Source of the DNA: Symbiodinium natans
Taxonomy: Eukaryota; Sar; Dinophyceae; Suessiales; Symbiodiniaceae
Length of the DNA: 22,500 bases
Assembly: GCA_905221605.1 (NCBI GenBank)
Contig: CAJNDS010001101.1
Span: forward strand, 340,001-362,500
Reading direction: 5' to 3'
This document shows positions 16,903 to 22,500 of the stretch, piece by piece (positions within the stretch are counted from its first letter, which is position 1; each line of letters starts with the position of its first letter). Both the position numbers and the translations under genes were made by a program. The notes below the pieces were generated by a model. The model did not search any database and had not been told where the DNA came from. It saw only the letters and a program-made list of their open reading frames with translations.

Positions 16903-17040
16903 CCTAAACCCTAAACCCTAAACCCTAAACCCTAAACCCCAAACCCTAAACCCTACACCCTAAAGGTTTCCTTAAGCCCTAAACCCTAAGCCCTACGCCC
17001 TAAACCCTAAACCCTAAACCCGAAACCCTACACCCTACAG
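16903..17040 (-). repeat. CCCTAAA array
   Basis: About 17 units with CCCCAAA, CCCTACA, CCCTAAG and CCCGAAA variants, interrupted by about 12 bp near 16967. It faces a TTTAGGG array only about 10 bp away. Confidence 0.9.
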
Positions 17041-17048
17041 TAGTATGT

Positions 17049-17235
17049 AGGGTTTAGGTTTAGGGCTAGGGTTTAGGGTTTAGGGTTTAGGGTTTAGGGT
17101 TTAGGGTTTAGGGTTTAGGGTTTAGGGTTTAGGGTTTAGGGTTTAGGGTTTAGGGTTTAGGGTTTGGGGTTTGGGGCTTGGGGTTTGGGGCGTGGGGTTT
17201 AGGGTAGGACTTTGACTTCGGGTGTAGGATTTAGG
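17049..17235 (+). repeat. TTTAGGG array with phased TTTGGGG-type tail
   Basis: Thirteen perfect GGGTTTA units (17069-17159) continue in phase into GGGTTTG, GGGTTTG, GGGCTTG, GGGTTTG, GGGCGTG and GGGTTTA (17160-17201), then decay. With 16903-17040 it forms a large inverted telomere-type pair. Confidence 0.94.
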
Positions 17236-17403
17236 GTTGGATGCATGGCCTCGGACCGTAGGGAATTTGGGCTTTGGGGTTTGGGCTTCTTTGGGGACGG
17301 TCCGTCCCTTCATCGCGAGCCTGGAGCCAGAATCCAGCGACGCGGCACTCCACACGTGTGTCGCACTGTGGAAACTTCTCCGGCTTCTTCGGCTTCTTCG
17401 TTT
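17236..17403. other. Unassigned patch
   Basis: Several overlapping short + frames with no recognisable product; a CGGCTTCTT tandem near 17380. No gene assigned. Confidence 0.4.
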
Positions 17404-17535
17404 CCCTACTACCCCCCCCTTATACTACCCCCCCTAGCTTCCTCCCTTCAATAGCCTCAACTAGGCTTGATTATCCCTAAATAGTCTTGACTATGGGGGG
17501 AACCTGAAGGGGTTGTATAGAGGGGGGTAGTTGGG
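17404..17535. mobile_element. MITE-like element, family C, copy 1 (132 bp)
   Basis: The left end CCCTACTACCCCCC and inverted right end CCCAACTACCCCCC are followed by TATACTACCCC/TATACAACCCC. The interior GGCTTGATTATCCCTAAA and ATGGGGGGAACCT is shared with copy 2 at 18056-18191. Confidence 0.75.
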
Positions 17536-17923
17536 CCATGACCTCTCCTATCCGGGCTGCCCACTGTCCGGCCCTTGCGACTTGTCAGAGTGCACCTATA
17601 ATGGGAGGTTTGTGACTCTGGGGAAACACTTCCGTCTAAAACCCTAGACTGCACACATGCAAGTTGCAGGGGCGTGCCGCCAAACGGCAGATTTTCAGTT
17701 CTGAGAGCTGCTGCGCAACACCTTCTATGTCTACCCAGCCCTAAACCCCAAACCCAAGAGCCTTAAACCCTCACCTCTTACATGGGGGGTCTTCGAAAAC
17801 CCTAGAAACCCTACACCCCTAAATCCCTTCCCTTAAACCCTAAAAACCCACAAACCCCCAACGGACCCTAAGATGTTGAAGCTGCCCCTCAGGGTCTTGC
17901 GGCAGATGCCTTGGTGCTGGCAT
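17536..17923. other. Unassigned, with CCCTAAA-like words
   Basis: About 17738-17860 has decayed CCCTAAA/CCCCTAAA words; the rest is unrecognised. Confidence 0.45.
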
Positions 17924-17999
17924 GGGTTTAGGGTTTAGGGTTTAGGGTTTAGGGTTTAGGGTTTAGGGTTTAGGCGGTTTAGGGTTTAGGGTTTAGGGC
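17924..17999 (+). repeat. TTTAGGG array
   Basis: About ten GGGTTTA units broken once by a CGG insertion near 17975. Confidence 0.93.
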
Positions 18000-18055
18000 A
18001 TAGGGTAAGCAACGAAGCTTGCAGGTCTTTACGGGCTAAAATACCTAATTATCAT

Positions 18056-18191
18056 GGGTTTCCCTCCTACTCCCTCTATACTACCCCCCCCCCTTCCTCC
18101 CTAACCTTAGTCAGGCTTGATTATCCCTAAACACCCTTAATTATGGGGGGAACCTAGTGGGGTAGTATAGAGGGGGGTAGTTTGGGAACCC
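18056..18191. mobile_element. MITE-like element, family C, copy 2 (136 bp)
   Basis: Inverted ends GGGTTTCCC and GGGAACCC, then CTCTATACTACCCC on both inward sides. The interior closely matches copy 1. A CCCTAAA patch (about 18196-18222) and a third, partial right end lie immediately downstream. Confidence 0.78.
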
Positions 18192-18221
18192 CAAAAACCT
18201 AAAACCCTAAACCCTAAACCC

Positions 18222-18252
18222 TATAGAGAGGGGGGTAGTAGGGGAACCCATG
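18222..18252. mobile_element. Family C, solitary right end
   Basis: TATAGAGAGGGGGGTAGTAG then GGGAACCCATG. This matches the outer left sequence of copy 2 (CATGGGTTTCCC from 18053) at least as well as copy 2's own right end does, so copy 2 may be nested in, or recombined with, another copy. Confidence 0.6.
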
Positions 18253-18765
18253 AAACCACCTTGGCTGCGAGATCTGCTTTGCCTCTAGGGTTTTTAGGGT
18301 TTAGGTTTCTTGCGCGCTGAGGATTCCGAACTAAGAGCCTTTAGGTTTTCAGGGTCTTAGGTTTAGGGTTTAGGGTTTAGGGCTTCTTGAACTCAATCAG
18401 AAAGCTACAAAAGACTCCCCAAAGGGAGCTCTCAGAGTCTCTAGTTTATGGAGTTTAAGTTGTTCCGGGCTTTCTTCTACATGAGACTCAAAGAACCGTA
18501 CCATTTCAGGGATCGACTAGTTCTGTGGGGGACCCTAAATCCTAAACCCTAAACCCTAAATCCTACACCCTAACAAATCCTAAACCCGAAAGCCTAACCC
18601 TAAACCGTGTCGGGCTTCGGGTCCAACATCCTGAATTTTCACACGCTGAACCGCTAAACCCTGAACCCTAAACCCTATATCCCCCCCCCTCCCAAAGGCC
18701 CAAAAATAGCTCAGAAGCCGTAGTCTCGCTGGTTTGGTTGCCCCAAGTTCTGGAGGAACCCAAAT
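18253..18765. other. Degenerate telomere-type DNA and unassigned sequence
   Basis: TTTAGGG words at about 18286-18310 and 18358-18383; CCCTAAA and variants at about 18534-18610 and 18655-18680, the last followed by a C-run. No gene. Confidence 0.5.
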
Positions 18766-18862
18766 GAGCCCAATACCCCTCAATACACGAACCTCCCTTA
18801 ACTTATTTTGAAATCCTTAAGATCACCTACGGCAGATTCCAGATGTAAGGGGTATTGGGCTC
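18766..18862. mobile_element. MITE-like element, family B, copy 2 (97 bp)
   Basis: The left end GAGCCCAATACCCCT is the exact inverse of the right end AGGGGTATTGGGCTC. The interior is AT-rich and differs from copy 1. A TTAGGG word follows the right end. Confidence 0.75.
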
Positions 18863-18937
18863 TTAGGGCATAGCACCTCTTGCCTCGGCCTCGGTGACTC
18901 AACCCGAAACCGTAACATTCTCAACTTTTAAGCCCTA

Positions 18938-19077
18938 GTGGAGGTTCATGGTACTTAATAAACCCAATTATCACCGCACTTATAACCCAATCATAACCAT
19001 GTTAGGGCACTTAAGTGGCTTACAAGCGGGTTTATAGGACAGTTAGAACTGGGTTATAAGTACCATGAACCTCCAAG
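18938..19077. mobile_element. MITE-like element, family A, copy 3 (140 bp, reversed)
   Basis: Ends match copies 1 and 2. The interior is in the opposite orientation (its reverse complement carries the shared CACTTAAGTGCCCTAA-like and TGGTTAT segments). TA flanks both ends (18936-18937, 19078-19079). Outer sequence is AAGCCC on the left and AACCCTAAG on the right, so removal of element plus one TA would leave AAGCCCTAAACCCTAAG, a telomere-type repeat. The first one or two bases of the left end are altered (GTGGAGG in place of CTTGGAGG). Confidence 0.85.
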
Positions 19078-19079
19078 TA

Positions 19080-19498
19080 AACCCTAAGCCTGACAGGACC
19101 CCTTCAGCCTTTCTGGCTTTGAAGCCTCTCAGGCTCTAAAGAGTCTTGTTTTGGGCTTTTTTGGTTTACAGGCCTTCTTAAATAAGCTTGTACAGCTGTC
19201 GTTTAGGGTTTAGGGTTTAGAGGTGCAATGTTGTGGTACTCTGTCAAAACAGCTCCTCCGAAAGCTACTATGGTCCCGTAACTTTCCAAGTGTAAGGTTG
19301 AAAGAAGTATCTGCCATACACAACATTCAACTGGTGAGTGAAACGAAATCGGATGCATTATAACTATATGTGATACATATCTCTATATATATATATATAT
19401 AATGTAGATGTTGGCAAAAGATCCAACATGACTCGGAGGAAATCATTGCATGATATGGGGAAGATATAATAGCCCATTGAAATGCCAAGTTTATGTGA
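19080..19498. other. Unassigned, with short TTTAGGG and TA tracts
   Basis: About three TTTAGGG units at 19201-19220; a TA dinucleotide run at about 19384-19402. Other sequence is non-repetitive and unrecognised. Confidence 0.5.
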
Positions 19499-19600
19499 GA
19501 GCCCAATACCCCTTAATTGAGAAAAAAGCAATATCTTAAAATCATGCTAAGGATCCCAAGGTATATACCTTGATTAGGGGGGGGGGGGGGGTATTGGGCT
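19499..19600. mobile_element. MITE-like element, family B, copy 3, with expanded G-run
   Basis: The left end is GAGCCCAATACCCCTTAATT. The right end keeps GTATTGGGCT, but its GGGG is expanded to 15 G (19577-19591). An ATT/AAT microsatellite begins immediately outside. Confidence 0.72.
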
Positions 19601-19672
19601 ATAATAATAACAACAACAATTATTATTATTATAATTATTCTTATTATTACAATAATAATAATGATAATAAGG
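19601..19672. repeat. AAT/ATT microsatellite
   Basis: Imperfect ATA/ATT trinucleotides changing strand bias midway, so that they are partly self-complementary. Confidence 0.85.
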
Positions 19673-20298
19673 GTACCAAAACATGTCAGCTTGATCCCCC
19701 ACGGAACCTGCGGAAGCGGTGGCAGCAAGTGGAGGCGCGCGGCTCGTGCGGATAACCTCTTGGAGTACCTTGGCAGACTTCGATGTTCAACTTAAGTAGC
19801 CCATTTACGGTTTAGGGTTTAGGGTTTAGGGCTTAGGGTTTAGGGTTTGTGCTACTAGGATGGCCCTGAAGACTCTTTGAAAGATATTCCTTAAATTCTG
19901 ATCCTCTTAAAAGCCCAATCAGGGAGAACAGACATGTCCCAAGGCCTACCTAGCATCACAAGGGGCCCTTTCTGGGGTTGGCTAGTGTGTACCGGAACCT
20001 TGAACCAAAAAAGTGCAAAAGAATGCCACTGGGATGCCAATCCTTTATCCTAGACCCTGAACCCTAAAGCCTTTTTCGGGGTTTACACGGTCTAAGGAGC
20101 TCCATGCACTTAGTTGCTTAGTCCATAAGCCCCCAAAAAAGTGTGCACTTGTAGTTTTGCAGGGATTGTAGTATCCCAAAAAGTGTAAGGTGTGCTCACT
20201 CAGCTACTAAGCGCAAAGGTATGAGGCTGCGCAAGCCGCCTCCCGGAAGAGCTCCCCCGGAAGCCCTGGTTAAGTTCCGTGAACGTCTCTACAAGCTC
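19673..20298. other. Mostly unassigned sequence
   Basis: TTTAGGG-type array at about 19808-19848 (five to six units with one variant); CCCTAAA words near 20051-20070. No gene, RNA or element recognised. Confidence 0.5.
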
Positions 20299-20388
20299 CC
20301 CTAAACCCTAGACCCTAGACCCTAGACCCTAAACCCTAAACCCTAAACCCTAAACCCTAAACCCTAAACCCTAAACCCTAAACCCTAA
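20299..20388 (-). repeat. CCCTAAA array with CCCTAGA block
   Basis: One CCCTAAA, three consecutive CCCTAGA (20306-20326), eight perfect CCCTAAA and one truncated unit, all in 7-bp phase. Confidence 0.95.
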
Positions 20389-20453
20389 CCGGAAACATTA
20401 AGCCCTTAACCCCAAGGGTTGGGGGTGCCGGCTGCACGTCCGAGGGCTTGTGA

Positions 20454-20471
20454 GGGGGGGGGGGGGGGGGG
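20454..20471 (+). repeat. 18-bp G homopolymer
   Basis: An uninterrupted G-run followed by CGGGGTGGG. It could form a G-quadruplex, and its length is likely variable. Confidence 0.9.
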
Positions 20472-20542
20472 CGGGGTGGGCTCTGGTCGCGTGTCAAAGA
20501 CGGGGCCTTCGCGCTGACGTTTTGCAGGGGTTGGGTGTTCGG

Positions 20543-20633
20543 TTTAGGGTTTAGGGTTTAGGGTTTAGGGTTTAGGGTTTAGGGTTTAGGGTTTAGGGTT
20601 TAGGGTTTAGGGTTTAGGGTTTAGGGTTTAGGG
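20543..20633 (+). repeat. TTTAGGG array (13 perfect units)
   Basis: Thirteen perfect units. CCCTAAA arrays lie to the left (20299-20388) and right (20727 onward), so strand polarity alternates every 100-200 bp. Confidence 0.97.
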
Positions 20634-20726
20634 GAGGGCCCTCTTGGGTTTGAAGGCTGGGATTTGGCCTCGGGTTAAGGTCTAGTGGTTTGAGGTTTGG
20701 GGCTTGGTTTTGCAGCAAGTTTATAG

Positions 20727-20850
20727 ACCCTAAACCCTAAACCCTAAAGCCCCTCCATGTTAGCAATGAGTCCTAAACCCTACCTAAACCTTACAGTCCT
20801 AAACCCTAAACCCTAAACCCTGAACACTAAACCCTACACCCCAAATGCTA
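20727..20850 (-). repeat. Degenerate CCCTAAA patches
   Basis: Three clean units at about 20727-20747, then broken units to about 20850 (CCCTACC, CCTTACAG, CACTAAA). Confidence 0.85.
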
Positions 20851-20935
20851 CACCCAACGCCCTCTGCACTCAATGCCCTGAGCTCTAATGCAAGCCGAAA
20901 CTCTCTGCCGCTTGGAGGACATCCTCAGTCTGAAC

Positions 20936-21007
20936 CCCCTAAACCCTAAACCCTAAACCCTAAACCCTACACCCTAAACCCTAAACCCTAAACCCTAAAC
21001 CCTAAAC
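20936..21007 (-). repeat. CCCTAAA array
   Basis: About ten units, one CCCTACA. Confidence 0.95.
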
Positions 21008-21339
21008 TCCAAAACCAAAGCCCATGTCTGGATGACTCTCTGGGCTGCTGAGGTGAAGGGTTCGTGACGGTAATATAAACAAAATTGGAATCATTTTAAC
21101 TCATTAGCTAATAAGTTGATATATTGTTGAGTAATATTAAATTTGTTTTTTGTGTTTTTGACTAATTGGCTAATTACTATATTTGTACCAAGCTTCATTA
21201 ACACTATTTGTATGCACGATATGCAGTGGAGCCAGACGTTGGCTCGGGTTCGGGGCTGAGGGTTTTAGGGGAAGGGTTCAGTGTTTCGGGGTTTCAGGGT
21301 TTTACTTAGGGTCTTAGGGTTCTAGGGTTCTAGGTTGGT
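21008..21339. other. AT-rich unique patch, then decayed TTTAGGG
   Basis: About 21070-21205 is AT-rich and non-repetitive. About 21245-21335 has GGGTTTTAGGGG, GGGTCTTAGGG and GGGTTCTAGG words that directly border the 3' end of the LINE-like remnant. Confidence 0.55.
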
Positions 21340-22500
21340 TGGTTCGAAGTCCCGGTAGGACAGGCTTGTGGGCTCAAGCCAGATGCGTAAGCTTGCAGGA
21401 GCCCAAAGTGTGAGGCCAGCATGCCAGCACCGCAGTGTCTGGACGTAGCACCCCCAACACTACCTGCGCGCGCTTCTCACGAAACTGTCTTCCAGAAGTT
21501 CTGCGCACTTCGCAGAATCTCAATGGCAAGCCTCACTACTTCCGAGTATGCCGGATGAGATGGGGGAATGGCCAAAATTTCCAGAGAGGAAAAGTCAGCG
21601 CCAAGGCGTAGACAGACCTCCCTCAATTCTGCCAAGCGTTCGCAAGAGCATACGACATGAGCGGTGACGTTCGAGTAGCGCCTGCCGCAAAGAACGCACG
21701 CCTGAATGCGAGCAGCGGCTTGCCTCTGGTTCACATGCCCAAGTGCCACGTAGCCACACCTAATCATAATCAAGGCACGCTGCCCCAGCAATGTCTCCCA
21801 GGGAGCATAATTGGACAGTGCTTCCTGCAGATGGCTACATGGACCAGAGGTCAGCTGGGAATATGGTATGGGGGAGGTGTGCGAGGAGACAGATTCATCC
21901 CACGTGCGTTTGGCAGCGGCCAAGAGCTCACCTTTAACGAAACTTTTGTAGGATCCACCAGCTTTACCTGACAATACCCACTCAGGCCAGTCCAAGATGT
22001 GATGCTCACGAAGCAGCGCCAAGGATCTGACAGGCCAGTTTGCTGCCTTTGACGTGAGTCCGCGGGTGAAAGTCAGGCCGGCAAGTGTTTCGTCACCCTG
22101 TTGCCACAGGAAAGCTCACCAGAGCGACTTCTAAAACTACACGAGCTTGAGTACCAAAAGTCCACCCAAGCTCGCTGAAGCACACAGCAGCATTGCGCCA
22201 CTTGCTTGCTCCTGTAAGTTTCCGAGACCAGCGCTCGTAGGCGAGTCTGAGCGCGCTCTGTGCTGCTTCATCTAAACCCCACAACCACCTACCAAACCTA
22301 AGGACCGACTCAACCTTCTGGTCAAAGATGAGCACGGCAAAGGCTAGTGGGATCCGCTGCGAAGTCAACAACGTACACAACATGTCCACTGTGGCAGAGC
22401 ACTGTGCCAGAAGTGGAGTGACATGAGACATCCACTCACCACACACTGCCCATTTAAGTCCGAGCCATTTGTGAACCTGCACGCCCTCAAGCGGGGCAGG
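21340..22500 (-). mobile_element. LINE-like retroelement remnant, 3' part
   Basis: Comprises the frameshifted reverse-transcriptase-type reading frame (21477-22500, continuing beyond the window) and about 135 bp of probable 3' untranslated sequence down to about 21340, where CCTAG/CCCTAA-type repeat begins on the same strand. No poly-A tail is visible. The exact 3' end is a guess based on where repeat DNA resumes. Confidence 0.6.
21477..22500 (-). pseudogene. Retroelement polyprotein (RT family) C-terminal part, frameshifted
   Basis: About 340 codons of the C-terminal region of a non-LTR-type reverse-transcriptase protein. The frame is open to the window edge, so the 5' part, including the catalytic YxDD region, lies outside. 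The first frame (22500 to TGA at 22093-22095) contains LTGASKWRNAAVCFSELGW. Near 22108-22118 the reading passes to another frame: LWQQGDETLAGLTF continues the same protein and leads to HHILDWPEWVLSG, consistent with loss of one base. A zinc-knuckle-like cluster CVLCGRRYSNVTAHVVCSC (C-x2-C-x9-H-x2-C, 21642-21698) follows, then TGA at 21477-21479. The C-terminal wording resembles retroelement proteins I recall from Symbiodinium; this is memory, not a search. The protein would act in target-primed reverse transcription, but this copy is probably dead unless the shift is a sequencing error. LTR-type origin is less likely: no integrase or LTR seen. Confidence 0.75.

Noticed and set aside
21340-21362. 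tRNA-like B box (GGTTCGAAGTCC)
   Set aside because: One base too many against the B-box consensus, and no pairing arms or A box upstream, so no tRNA or SINE is called.
21366-21378. Possible dinoflagellate spliced-leader relic (GGCTCAAG)
   Set aside because: Only the last eight bases of the known leader match; too short to be meaningful.
1-22500. True chromosome end (terminal telomere)
   Set aside because: The arrays are short, diverged, in both orientations and interior; no long uniform array reaches either window edge.

Overview
The window looks like nuclear DNA of a protist, most likely a dinoflagellate of the Symbiodinium type. Three things suggest this. Telomere-type TTTAGGG/CCCTAAA repeats are scattered throughout on both strands. 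There is almost no coding sequence. The only recognisable protein is a broken reverse-transcriptase-family (LINE-like) reading frame at the right end, whose C-terminal wording resembles retroelement proteins I recall from Symbiodiniaceae. The genus is an inference from memory; TTTAGGG telomeres also occur in plants, green algae, chromerids and cryptophytes. No rRNA, tRNA, CRISPR array or housekeeping gene is visible.

Layout. 1-1330: degenerate telomere-like DNA whose units point one way in 200-500 and the other way in 505-1330. 1406-1552: a long hairpin, followed by a TTA microsatellite. 2022-2979: clean telomere-type arrays, including homogenised blocks of variant units. 2994-6530: short inverted-repeat elements in degenerate CCCTAAA/TTTAGGG DNA. 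6624-6680: a 9-bp minisatellite. 6690-8440: a mostly unique island with a triplicated ~140-bp tandem repeat. 8441-8926: an unrecognised reading frame. 8881-10290: an AT-rich satellite built from three conserved boxes, with both orientations present. 10468-10605: a second, longer locus of the same 9-bp minisatellite. 10620-21335: interstitial telomere-type arrays in both orientations, separated by unique patches and by several families of small terminal-inverted-repeat elements. 21340-22500: the LINE-like remnant on the minus strand, running off the window edge.

The most interesting content is the set of short non-autonomous inverted-repeat elements. One family (2996-3136, 11163-11307, 18938-19077) has three copies of ~140 bp with related 25-40 bp termini and apparent TA target duplications; one copy sits inside a CCCTAAA-type repeat so that removing it restores the repeat. 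A second family ends in GAGCCCAATACCCC, a third in TACTACCCCCC, a fourth is built on TTTGACTTAGTAAG, and a single element at 12026-12129 is flanked by a 7-bp direct repeat. No gene in the window could mobilise them, so if mobile they would depend on an enzyme encoded elsewhere. Nothing here reads as an operon or a multi-gene system; the biology is that of repeats and selfish DNA in a telomere-repeat-rich, possibly subtelomeric, tract.
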